From NCBI GenBank assembly GCA_050954505.1, contig JBPBPY010000406.1, forward strand, positions 1 through 12,411: DNA of 12,411 bases, read 5' to 3'. Positions 1-7,156 of this stretch are shown here, piece by piece. Position numbers and translations under genes: made by a program. The notes beneath the pieces were generated by a model. That model was not told the DNA's origin. It worked only from the letters and a program-made list of their open reading frames with translations, and did not search any database. Numbering within the stretch: the first letter of the stretch is position 1; every line of letters begins with the position of its first letter. Source of the DNA: JAQGMO01 sp050954505. GTDB taxonomy: Bacteria; Pseudomonadota; Gammaproteobacteria; Burkholderiales; Burkholderiaceae_D.

Positions 1-155
1 GCGGCAAGACGTCGTGGGAAACCTCACAGATCATCAGCTGCTCGGAACCGACCGTCAATTTTCATATTGGCAACGTCAACCGCAAGCTGAATGTGCGCAC
101 ACGCCAAGAAGCGATTTCAAAGGCAATCAAGCTGCGGTTGATCATGCCGAACTGA
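1..155 (+). CDS. LuxR-family transcriptional regulator, C-terminal fragment (HTH domain)
   Basis: Only the last 50 codons are in the window; in-frame reading starts at base 3 and ends with TGA at 153-155. The fragment begins GKTSWETSQII and continues through EPTVNFHIGNVNRKLNVRTR to KAIKLRLIMPN. This is the helix-turn-helix of LuxR/TraR/SolR-type regulators: the G-K-[ST]-x-W-E-[IT] start, the TVNFH recognition helix and the R-K-L-x-V-x-x-R end. The GKTSWE form is typical of acyl-homoserine-lactone-responsive LuxR proteins rather than response regulators, but the signal-binding domain is outside the window, so that is inference. The stop lies 38 bases before the hrp box of the next gene, so the two are adjacent but the next gene has its own promoter. 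A luxI-type synthase could lie upstream. Confidence 0.85.
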   Translation, partial: GKTSWETSQIISCSEPTVNFHIGNVNRKLNVRTRQEAISKAIKLRLIMPN

Positions 156-192
156 CAGCGCGACCAGCCTCTGCCGGGGCGGCAAGGCAGAT

Positions 193-221
193 GGAACCAT
201 ACCATGGGCAAACACCACTTA
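193..221 (+). promoter_or_regulatory. HrpL-type hrp box (ECF sigma promoter of type III secretion genes)
   Basis: GGAACC at 193-198, a 16-base spacer and CCACTTA at 215-221 match the published HrpL consensus GGAACC-N15/16-CCACNNA at every defined position. The box lies on the coding strand 29 bases before the ATG at 251, a normal distance for an effector gene. The family knowledge is that HrpL is an ECF sigma factor that switches on Hrp type III secretion genes in plant-associated Pseudomonas, Erwinia, Pantoea and group I Hrp systems of Herbaspirillum. That an hrpL gene exists in this genome is inferred. Confidence 0.8.
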
Positions 222-250
222 GGTTCGACAGCCAGCCCTGGATACCTGCC

Positions 251-1387
251 ATGTTTCCCACCATTTCGCCATCGGCGTTCGTGCCGTCGCTGCCTTCCGA
301 ACGCGATGCTCCAACGCATACGCAGTTTCGTCCACTGGTGAGCAATGAAACCGTGTCGGCGCCGAAATCCGCCGCAACCGATGCAACCCGGCGCAGCAAG
401 CTATTTCCCGGTGGGGCACCAAAAAGCCTGACGCCCGATAACTTTGCATTGAAAAACCAGAAAGCGCTGCTTATCGCCCATGATATGGAACCCGATGATG
501 CAGAGGCAATCGTTGCGATTCTGGTGGAACTGAACAAGATACATGAAGGCAAGGCTGAAAAATTTCCGCCACTACCAGGCAAAAATGATCATGTATGCCG
601 GGCAGTTCAACATCGACGTGAAACAACCAGAGAAGTTGAAGACCCTGTTCGACCGTTTCCAGGGCGTGGGCATCGTGTAGAATTTCGTCACGCTGCAAAA
701 CCGCGGTGAAAAAGGCAGTGATGGCAAACCGACGCCACGCGACGTTACCCCTGGCTCGGCAAAACGCTTCATCGAACTCATCAAGCAGAGCAAACTCGAA
801 ACCATCGTTGCAACGCGAAAAAATATCGAGATCTGGAATTGCAACGCCATTTTTGGTCTTTGCAAGAAAATTTTGGCGGCCGATGCTGGCGGAATTGACG
901 ATCCCAGGAAACGCATCATCCATATGCAGGGCGTCAACAATCTGAAAGAAATCTTCACCGAGGATTTGACGGTGGAACAGTTTTCCAAAAACATGAATGA
1001 CCTCTTGGCCAGCAAAATCTTCGCTGCTGCAAAATGCATCGATGGCGACGCCATCATGGAAAACAAAAAACGCTTCGGATTCAAAACCAAGATATTGAGA
1101 CCGGCTGCCGAGTCGCCTGCAGAACAAACCGTGATTGCCGACCAGCTCGTCGCGTTTGCCATGGCCCGCCCCGAAGACATCACCAACAGCGTGCGCGGTG
1201 ACCTCCAGATGGGCGAACACCTGGCGGTGGAAGAAAATCCGAACGGTAACATTCTCGAACTCGGACCGATTGCCGGGAAGGCAGGCGAAGTTGGCAATGG
1301 CGAGAGGGCGAAGTCTTGCGGCGCGGCTTGATGGAAGATTTCCTGATCACCAATTTTGCTGATCCACCACGTATTGCGGCACATTGA
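251..1387 (+). pseudogene. decayed type III effector candidate, nucleoside-hydrolase-like
   Basis: The reading frame is broken three times. Frame 2 runs from ATG 251 (GGA at 240-242 is a weak ribosome site) to about 580. An extra A in the A5 run at 581-585 shifts it: with one A removed the protein reads straight on as PGKMIMYAGQF. An in-frame TAG lies at 678-680, after which the same frame resumes as NFVTLQNRGEKG and runs to about 1300. A second shift at about 1300-1308 then leads to GEVLRRGLMEDFLITNF and TGA 1385-1387. The repaired product would be about 378 residues. Residues 1-60 (MFPTISPSAFVPSLPS...) are rich in Ser, Pro and Thr with no acid in the first dozen, like a type III secretion signal. 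LLIAHDMEPDDAEAIVAIL at about residues 74-92 holds the spaced acids D78, E80, D82 and D83, resembling the DxDxxxDD metal-binding motif of nucleoside hydrolases and of the HopQ1/XopQ effectors. The family is tentative. The region looks more A-rich than its neighbours. Confidence 0.6.
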
Positions 1388-1649
1388 TACACCGGAGGCA
1401 GGCGACGCATCGCTGCCCCGCTGTCACGCTGGCTGTCGAGCCTGGTCATCGCCTCCCATTTCGGCTTCCCTGCAGCGCGCTGTTCCAGCCTGTTCCTGCA
1501 CATCGCTGACCCCGCTGGCATTGCTGCGTCTCATCAATGAGCGGATTGCATTGCAGCGTTGGCGTCCTGTAAGTCTGTAAATAATTGCCAATTGCCTCAG
1601 CATTCACAGCTCGATGCAAATTTCGACGATTCCTTAGTGTCAATAAAAG

Positions 1650-1665
1650 TCGTTCGCGAGAACGA
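1650..1665. other. small hairpin with GNRA-type tetraloop
   Basis: TCGTTC (1650-1655) and GAACGA (1660-1665) are perfect complements around the loop GCGA, a very stable 6-bp GNRA hairpin in RNA. No T-run follows on either strand, so it is not an obvious intrinsic terminator. It lies about 100-200 bases before the sensor kinase. Its function is unknown. Confidence 0.4.
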
Positions 1666-1737
1666 TCCAAATTGTTTGGCAACAACAGATGCCCAGCTTT
1701 TGGAATTTCCTTAGGTCAAGGAAGTCAGGTTACGCGG

Positions 1738-1743
1738 TAAAAT
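1738..1743 (+). promoter_or_regulatory. possible -10 element upstream of the sensor kinase
   Basis: TAAAAT differs from the sigma-70 -10 consensus at one position and lies 26-31 bases before the TTG at 1770 and 105-110 bases before the ATG at 1848. No good -35 hexamer is visible at 16-18 bases upstream (AGGTCA at 1713-1718 is 19 bases away and matches only half the consensus). This is a weak call. Confidence 0.25.
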
Positions 1744-1847
1744 CATTTCCAGCATTTGCCAGGGCTTAATTGCTTAAAGGTAACTTCTTCTCCCGCCCCT
1801 GGCTTCCTTACACTGACAGCTTGAATCTGGCGATTTTTTCCATTCCC

Positions 1848-4253
1848 ATGTCTAACGAAACCCCGGCACCTGCACCATCAACTGTGACGGCCGCGCTGTT
1901 TGCCAGCCAGGAGCGATTCCGTACCTTGGTCATGGCAACGAGCGCCATTGTCTGGAGCAGTGCGGCCTCCGGCTTGTTTGTCATCCATCAGGAGGGCTGG
2001 GCGGCGTTTACCGGGCAAGGTAATCCACAGCATTTTCCCGCCAGCTGGCTCGAAGCAGTGCATCCCGAAGACCGGCAAGCCGCTGCCACGGCATGGGACC
2101 AGGCGCGGGCAATCCGCAGCATCTATATCGGCCAGCACCGCGTTCTGCGTGCCGATGGTCAGTATCGCCACATGACCGTCAAGGCCGTGCCCATCCTCGA
2201 GACTGGCGGCAATGTCATCGAATGGATAGGCGCACACACCGACATCACCGGTGAAGTCGAGATTGCCAGCGAGCGCGAACGTTTGCTCAGGGAACTGCGG
2301 GCAGCAAACGACCGGATGGCCGATATCTTTCGACAGGCACCGGCATTCATGTGCGTGCTCAGCGGACCCGAGCATGTGTTCGAGATGGTCAATGACCGCT
2401 ACCTCCAGCTGGTCGGCAATCGTGACCTGGTCGGCTTGCCGGTGCATCAGGCATTGCCGGAAATCGAAGGGCAAGGGTTTGAGGAACTGCTCAACAGTGT
2501 GTATCACACCGGCGCGCCCTATTTCGGGTTCGACATGGCGTTGACGCTGCAGCGCCAGCCAGGCATGGCGCCGGAGGAGCGCTATGTCGATTTTGTCTAC
2601 ATGCCGCTGCGCGACGCCAACAGCGAGATTACCGGTTTGCTGGTGCACGGTGTCGACCAGACGCATCGCAAAATGGCGGAGCTGGAAATCCGCCGCACGG
2701 CGACGGTTTTGCTGGCCAGCGAAGAGCGCTACCGCACCCTGTTCGAATCGATGGACCAGGGCTTTTGCGTCATCGACATCTTGTTCGATACCCAGGGCAA
2801 GCCGGCGGATTACCGTTTCATCCAGATGAACCGCATGTTCGAAACCCATACGGGCATTACCGATGGCATCGGCAAGACCGTCAAGGAGCTGATCCCGGCG
2901 CTGAGTTATTTCTGGATCGAGACCTATGGACGCGTGGCGCAGACTGGCGAAGCGGTGCGCTTCGAGAGCGAGGCCAGTGCCATGGGACGCTGGTTCGATG
3001 TGTATGCCACCCGGATCGGCGCGCAAGGCAGCAGCAAGGTGGCGCTGCTGTTTACCGACATCACCGGGCGCAAGGCCTCCGAGGAAAAATTGCGCAAGCT
3101 GGCCGATGACCTGGCCGAGACCGATACCCGCAAGACCGAATTCCTGGCCACGCTGGCCCATGAACTGCGCAACCCGCTGGCGCCGATTCGCAGCGGCTTG
3201 AGTGTCATGCGCATGAAAGGCGACAGCGCCGCCGCGGTTGGCACCGTGCGCGCGATGATGGAACGGCAGGTCGACAACATGGTTCACCTGATCGATGACC
3301 TGCTCGATATCGCGCGCATCAGCGGCGGCAAGATGGAATTGAAGAAGAGCCGTGCCGACCTGACCAGCGTGCTGGCCAGTGCCATCGAAACCAGCATGCC
3401 CTTGATCGAAGGCGGCAAGCATGCCCTGAGTGTCGAGCTGCCGCATGAGCCGCTGTTGGCCGATGTCGATGTCACCCGCATCGTCCAGGTGGTTGCCAAC
3501 CTGCTCAACAATGCAGCCAAATATACGCCTTCGGGTGGGCAGATCCGCTTGACTGCCAGACGGGAAGGTGACCAGGCCGTCATCGCCGTGTCGGATAGCG
3601 GCGTTGGACTGTCGGCCGATGAACTCAACAAGGTCTTCAACATGTTCAGCCAGATCGGCCGCAGTCTGGAATTGTCGCAGGGTGGCCTGGGCATAGGCCT
3701 GTCGCTGGTGCGCCACCTGGTGGGCATGCATGGTGGCAGTGCCAGTGCCAGCAGTGGCGGCACCAATGCGGGCAGCACGTTTACGGTGCGCCTGCCGTTG
3801 GCTGCCGCCGCTGATTCGTCAGGGCTGGCCGGCAGCGACGGCAGCACGCACCCGGACGCTGCCAGCCCGCCACATGGCGCGCTGCGGGTCATGGTGGTGG
3901 ACGACAATGCCGATGCGGCCCTGACGCTGGCGATGATCATCGAAGCCAGCGGCCACCAGGCCGAGGTTGCCAATGGCGGCGCCGAGGCAGTGGGCCGCAT
4001 CGAGGCATTTCGCCCGGACCTCATGTTCATCGATATCGGCATGCCCGGCATGAACGGTTATGAAACTGCGCAAGCCATCCGCGCCCTGGCGCAGCATGCA
4101 GATACCTATCTCATCGCCTTGACCGGCTGGGGAACGGAAGAAGACCGCAAGCGTTCGGTCGATGCCGGCTTCAACCGGCATCTGACCAAGCCGGTGCAGC
4201 TGCTCACGGTGCAGCAGATTCTGGCCGAGTTTGGCCAGGCGCTGGGCCGGTAA
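1848..4253 (+). CDS. soluble hybrid sensor histidine kinase, three PAS domains and a receiver
   Basis: The 801-residue product begins MSNETPAPAPS. I see no hydrophobic membrane segment, so it should act in the cytoplasm. Domains in order: PAS (about 20-134), PAS (about 150-270), PAS (about 290-407), HisKA with H-box HELRNPLAPI and phospho-acceptor His438, HATPase (about 535-655) with NLLNNAAKYT, DSGVGLS, FNMFSQ and GGLGIGLSLV, then a receiver (about 680-796) with VVDDNADA, phospho-acceptor Asp729 in FIDIGMPGMNGYE, LTGWG and LTKP. All catalytic boxes are present. PAS domains usually sense ligands, redox state or light; the signal here is unknown. No partner regulator or phosphotransfer gene is adjacent. 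The start is uncertain: the frame is open back to TTG 1770, which has AGGG five bases upstream, whereas ATG 1848 has no clear ribosome site but gives a more typical N terminus. Confidence 0.93.
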   Translation: MSNETPAPAPSTVTAALFASQERFRTLVMATSAIVWSSAASGLFVIHQEGWAAFTGQGNPQHFPASWLEAVHPEDRQAAATAWDQARAIRSIYIGQHRVLRADGQYRHMTVKAVPILETGGNVIEWIGAHTDITGEVEIASERERLLRELRAANDRMADIFRQAPAFMCVLSGPEHVFEMVNDRYLQLVGNRDLVGLPVHQALPEIEGQGFEELLNSVYHTGAPYFGFDMALTLQRQPGMAPEERYVDFVYMPLRDANSEITGLLVHGVDQTHRKMAELEIRRTATVLLASEERYRTLFESMDQGFCVIDILFDTQGKPADYRFIQMNRMFETHTGITDGIGKTVKELIPALSYFWIETYGRVAQTGEAVRFESEASAMGRWFDVYATRIGAQGSSKVALLFTDITGRKASEEKLRKLADDLAETDTRKTEFLATLAHELRNPLAPIRSGLSVMRMKGDSAAAVGTVRAMMERQVDNMVHLIDDLLDIARISGGKMELKKSRADLTSVLASAIETSMPLIEGGKHALSVELPHEPLLADVDVTRIVQVVANLLNNAAKYTPSGGQIRLTARREGDQAVIAVSDSGVGLSADELNKVFNMFSQIGRSLELSQGGLGIGLSLVRHLVGMHGGSASASSGGTNAGSTFTVRLPLAAAADSSGLAGSDGSTHPDAASPPHGALRVMVVDDNADAALTLAMIIEASGHQAEVANGGAEAVGRIEAFRPDLMFIDIGMPGMNGYETAQAIRALAQHADTYLIALTGWGTEEDRKRSVDAGFNRHLTKPVQLLTVQQILAEFGQALGR

Positions 4254-4300
4254 ATCATGCTCATGCAGTGCCGTCGCTGCTGTCCATTGAACCAGCGCAT

Positions 4301-4317
4301 CGGCGTTTCCTGCGCCG
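4301..4317. terminator. possible hairpin between convergent genes
   Basis: CGGCG (4301-4305) and CGCCG (4313-4317) can pair around a 7-base loop in the 67-base gap between the kinase and rng stop codons. There is no T-tract on either strand, so an intrinsic terminator is only a weak possibility. Confidence 0.2.
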
Positions 4318-4320
4318 GTC

Positions 4321-5793
4321 CTACATCAGGATGATGTCGTACTGCTCCTGCTGGTAAGTCGATTCGACCTGCAGTGAAATCGGTTTCTTGATGAAGTCGC
4401 CCAGCAGCGCCAGATGCTGGGACTCTTCTTCCAGGAACATGTCGATCACCAGCTGCGAAGCCAGGATGCGAAATTCACGCGGGTTGAATTGCTTGGCTTC
4501 ACGCAGCAGCTCGCGCAGGATTTCAAAACACACGGTGCGCGGCGTCTTGACCTGTCCCTTGCCATCGCAAGCCGGGCAGGGCTCGCAGAGGATGTGGGCC
4601 AATGACTCGCGCGTGCGTTTCCTGGTCATTTCCACCAGTCCGAGTGCAGAAAAACCCGAGACCGACATCTTGGTGCGGTCGCGCGCCAGCGCCTTGTTGA
4701 GTTCCGACAGCACGGCCTGGCGGTGCTCGCCATTTTCCATGTCGATGAAGTCGAGAATGATGATGCCGCCGAGATTGCGCAGGCGCAGCTGGCGCGCCAT
4801 GGCGTGGGCGGCTTCCAGGTTGGTCTTGAAAATCGTGTCGTCGAAATTGCGGCCGCTGACAAAGCTGCCGGTATTGACATCGATGGTGGTCATCGCCTCG
4901 GTCTGGTCGATGATCAGGTAGCCGCCCGACTTCAATTCCACGCGCCGCCCCAGCGCGCGCTGGATTTCCAGCTCCACGCCGTACAGGTCGAACAGCGGCC
5001 GCTCGCCGGTGTAGTGCATCAGCTTCGGCAGCACCGAAGGCGTGTAGATCTTGCCGAACTCCTGCAGGGCGAGAAAGTTTTCCCGCGAATCGATCTGTAT
5101 CGATGCGGTTTCATCGGCGACGAAGTCGCGCAGCACGCGCTGGGCCAGGCTCAGGTCCTGGTACAGCAGGTGAGGCGCAGGCACGGTCTTGGCCTTCTGT
5201 GCAATCGTGGCCCAGGTCTTGCGCATGTAGTCAATGTCGCGCTGCAGGTCGCTCTCCGATGCGTCCTCGGCCATGGTGCGGATGATGAAGCCGCCGCGCT
5301 CCTCGGGCGGCAGCAGGCGCTGGACCTTCTTGCGCAGCTGCTCGCGCTCGGCTTCCTTGGCAATGCGCTGGGAAATGCCGATGTGCGGATCCTGCGGCAG
5401 GTACACCAGCATGCGCCCGGCAATCGAAATCTGCGTCGACAGCCGCGCGCCCTTGGTGCCGATCGGGTCCTTGACCACCTGCACCATGATGGCCTGGCCG
5501 TCATACAGCAGCTTTTCGATCGGCAGCGTCGGCACCGATGCCGACGATGGGCCTTCATGCGTGCGCGCTTCCCAGATGTCGGCCACATGGAGGAAGGCTG
5601 CGCGCTCGAGTCCGATGTCGATGAAGGCCGACTGCATGCCAGGCAGCACACGGACCACGCGGCCGAGGTAGACATTGCCGGCGCGCCCGCGCGTGGTGGC
5701 GCGTTCGATATGCAATTCCTGCACCGCACCCTGAAGCACCAGGGCAACCCGGGTTTCCTGCGGCGTGACATTGATTAACAGGTCTTCGCTCAT
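4321..5793 (-). CDS. rng: ribonuclease G
   Basis: The 490-residue product is a single-strand endoribonuclease that matures the 5' end of 16S rRNA and degrades some mRNAs. Its length matches RNase G (about 490) rather than the longer RNase E. An S1-like domain follows residue 39 (GNVYLGRVVRVLPGMQSAFI). The catalytic metal ligands are visible as D305 in TTIDVNTGSF and D348 in IIILDFIDME. The zinc-link cysteines C403, C406 and C409 lie in CEPCPACDGKG. The ATG overlaps the maf stop in ATGA (5790-5793), so translation is probably coupled. It is the last gene of the minus-strand cluster. Older name cafA. Confidence 0.96.
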   Translation of the reverse strand: MSEDLLINVTPQETRVALVLQGAVQELHIERATTRGRAGNVYLGRVVRVLPGMQSAFIDIGLERAAFLHVADIWEARTHEGPSSASVPTLPIEKLLYDGQAIMVQVVKDPIGTKGARLSTQISIAGRMLVYLPQDPHIGISQRIAKEAEREQLRKKVQRLLPPEERGGFIIRTMAEDASESDLQRDIDYMRKTWATIAQKAKTVPAPHLLYQDLSLAQRVLRDFVADETASIQIDSRENFLALQEFGKIYTPSVLPKLMHYTGERPLFDLYGVELEIQRALGRRVELKSGGYLIIDQTEAMTTIDVNTGSFVSGRNFDDTIFKTNLEAAHAMARQLRLRNLGGIIILDFIDMENGEHRQAVLSELNKALARDRTKMSVSGFSALGLVEMTRKRTRESLAHILCEPCPACDGKGQVKTPRTVCFEILRELLREAKQFNPREFRILASQLVIDMFLEEESQHLALLGDFIKKPISLQVESTYQQEQYDIILM

Positions 5794-6485
5794 GCTGCCT
5801 GCTTCCTTGCCGCCAGAGCGCTCGGTGCGGTGGCAGGTGCCAAAGCGGCTGCGCTGGCGGGAAAGCCCGGCAACAGGCCGATTTGTTCGAGCAACTGCGC
5901 GGTCTCGAACAAGGGCAAGCCCATGATGCCCGAGTAGCTGCCCGACAGCGTGCGCACGAAGCGCGCCGCATGCCCCTGAATGGCATAGCCGCCAGCCTTG
6001 TCGTAGGGCTCGGCCGAATCGCAGTAGCCAAGCATGGTCTGTTCCGAGAGGGCGGCGAAGGTCACGCTGGAACGCTGGGTAAATTGATGCACCTGGTCGC
6101 CGACTGTCAGCGCCACGCTGGTCAATACATCGTGGCTGCGTCCAGCCAGCTGGCGCAGCATCGACAAGGCGATCGCGCGGTTGGCCGGCTTGCCGAGAAT
6201 GGCGCCATCGACCGTGACCATGGTGTCGGCGGTAAGAATGGCCCGCACCGGCAATTCGCGCACCTGCATGAAGTGCCGGGCCGCCATGGCTTTGGCGCGC
6301 GTGACCCGCGCGACATAGTCGTGCGCGGCTTCGCCAGGCAAGGCCGATTCGTCGACATCGACCGCACCGCGGCTGGGGTCGTCGCGCAACAGCATCAATT
6401 CAGGTTCGATGCCAAGCTGACGCAGCAGCTCCCGCCTGCGCGGGCTTTTTGATGCCAGGTAGATCGACGGCTCTGTGGTTTTCAT
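5790..6485 (-). CDS. maf: Maf family nucleoside triphosphate pyrophosphatase
   Basis: The 231-residue product is a Maf/HAM1-type house-cleaning enzyme that hydrolyses non-canonical or selected nucleoside triphosphates to monophosphates. The signature LASKSPRRRELL is at residues 10-21, the probable catalytic Asp87 is in ILTADTMVTVDG, and EPYDKAGGYAIQG (159-171) and GSYSGIMGLPL (182-192) are family blocks. Position next to rng favours the YhdE-like dTTP/UTP branch, but the subtype is inference. A poorly conserved Ala-rich tail of about 25 residues follows the fold. I chose ATG 6485 (MKTTEPSIYLASKS); an in-frame GTG at 6500 would add five residues, and neither has a strong ribosome site. It overlaps rng by 4 bases. 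Confidence 0.94.
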   Translation of the reverse strand: MKTTEPSIYLASKSPRRRELLRQLGIEPELMLLRDDPSRGAVDVDESALPGEAAHDYVARVTRAKAMAARHFMQVRELPVRAILTADTMVTVDGAILGKPANRAIALSMLRQLAGRSHDVLTSVALTVGDQVHQFTQRSSVTFAALSEQTMLGYCDSAEPYDKAGGYAIQGHAARFVRTLSGSYSGIMGLPLFETAQLLEQIGLLPGFPASAAALAPATAPSALAARKQAA

Positions 6486-6600
6486 TGGTCGCACTATCAC
6501 GTTCGTTGACGGTCATTCACGCTCTTGGTGGGGCGGCTTCAGGTGGCAATGCCGGCGGTGCAAGACGGGGCAATTCGCCTTGCGCCCACCAGTGTTTCAT

Positions 6601-6624
6601 CCCACGCCCACGCCCACGCCCAGG
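6601..6624. repeat. short tandem repeat (CCCACG)3-4
   Basis: Three perfect CCCACG units (6601-6618) and one variant, CCCAGG (6619-6624), lie in the 191-base gap between rlmH and maf. A 5-bp hairpin follows (CTGGC 6629-6633, GCCAG 6639-6643, loop CGAAA). The rest of this gap shows no gene and no clear promoter for maf. Confidence 0.6.
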
Positions 6625-6676
6625 GCCACTGGCCGAAAGCCAGGGCACACGGCTTGCCGTATTTGCGCCTGGCGTT

Positions 6677-7147
6677 TCAAACACGGTGGTAGGGGTGGTT
6701 CTGGGTAATCGACCAGGCCCGGTAGAGCTGCTCGGCCAGCAGCACCCGCACCATCCCGTGCGGCAGGGTCAGGCTGGAAATGCGCAACAGCATGTCGGCA
6801 TTGGCCTTGAGAGCCGGGTCCAGGCCGTCGGCACCGCCTATCAGGAATGTAACATCAGTGCCACCCTGCTGCCACTTGAGCAAGTGCCGGGACAGCTGCA
6901 CACTGGTCAGGTCGCGCCCGTGTTCGTCGAGCGCAATGATGCGCGTGCCTTTCGGCAGCGCTGCCTCGATGCGCTGGCGTTCCTGCGCCATGCCGGTTTC
7001 AGCGCTCTTGCCACCCGAGCGTTCCACCGGCTTGATTTCCTTGAGGACGATGCGGCAATCGGCCGGCATGCGCTTGGCATATTCCGCAAAGCCCTCGCTG
7101 ATCCAGGCCGGCATCTTGTGGCCGACTGCCGCAATCACCAGCTGCAT
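6677..7147 (-). CDS. rlmH: 23S rRNA (pseudouridine(1915)-N(3))-methyltransferase RlmH
   Basis: The 156-residue product matches the family length (about 155). It methylates pseudouridine 1915 in helix 69 of 23S rRNA on the assembled 70S ribosome, using S-adenosylmethionine. The SPOUT-fold C terminus is clear: TFLIGGADGLDP (100-111) and LTLPHGMVRVLLAEQLYRAW (126-145), ending in HPYHR (151-155). The N terminus MQLVIAAVGHKMPAW is also typical. It starts 9 bases after the rsfS stop, as in many proteobacteria where rsfS and rlmH travel together. Confidence 0.97.
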   Translation of the reverse strand: MQLVIAAVGHKMPAWISEGFAEYAKRMPADCRIVLKEIKPVERSGGKSAETGMAQERQRIEAALPKGTRIIALDEHGRDLTSVQLSRHLLKWQQGGTDVTFLIGGADGLDPALKANADMLLRISSLTLPHGMVRVLLAEQLYRAWSITQNHPYHRV

Positions 7148-7156
7148 GCCCGACGA

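Larger units (their letters stand above)
1388..1847. other. intergenic stretch between decayed effector and sensor kinase
   Basis: I see no supported gene here. The first part (1388-1540) is GC-rich and might be eroded coding sequence, but no frame gives a recognisable protein. The rest is AT-richer. It contains a direct repeat CTGTAA at 1567-1572 and 1575-1580, tandem AATTGCC around 1583-1597, the hairpin at 1650-1665 and a possible -10 element before the kinase. The last 78 bases (1770-1847) are open in the kinase frame from a TTG at 1770. Confidence 0.5.

Noticed and set aside
191..250. ATG at 191 as the start of the effector pseudogene
   Set aside because: It overlaps the hrp box itself, so a transcript from that promoter could not contain it. 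ATG 251 is in the same frame, downstream of the box and preceded by GGA.
575..1310. Programmed frameshifting at the A5 run rather than gene decay
   Set aside because: A programmed shift at 581-585 could explain one break, but there is also an in-frame TAG at 678-680 and a second frameshift near 1300, so decay is simpler.
1388..1540. A possible gene remnant reading FLHIADPAGIAASHQ, similar by eye to the pseudogene end NFADPPRIAAH
   Set aside because: The likeness covers about ten residues and no flanking sequence repeats, so I treat it as chance.
1878..3731. A 617-codon open frame on the minus strand
   Set aside because: It lies wholly opposite the sensor kinase, whose domains and motifs are complete. 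The antisense product is His/Gln-rich low complexity, as expected of a shadow in GC-rich DNA.
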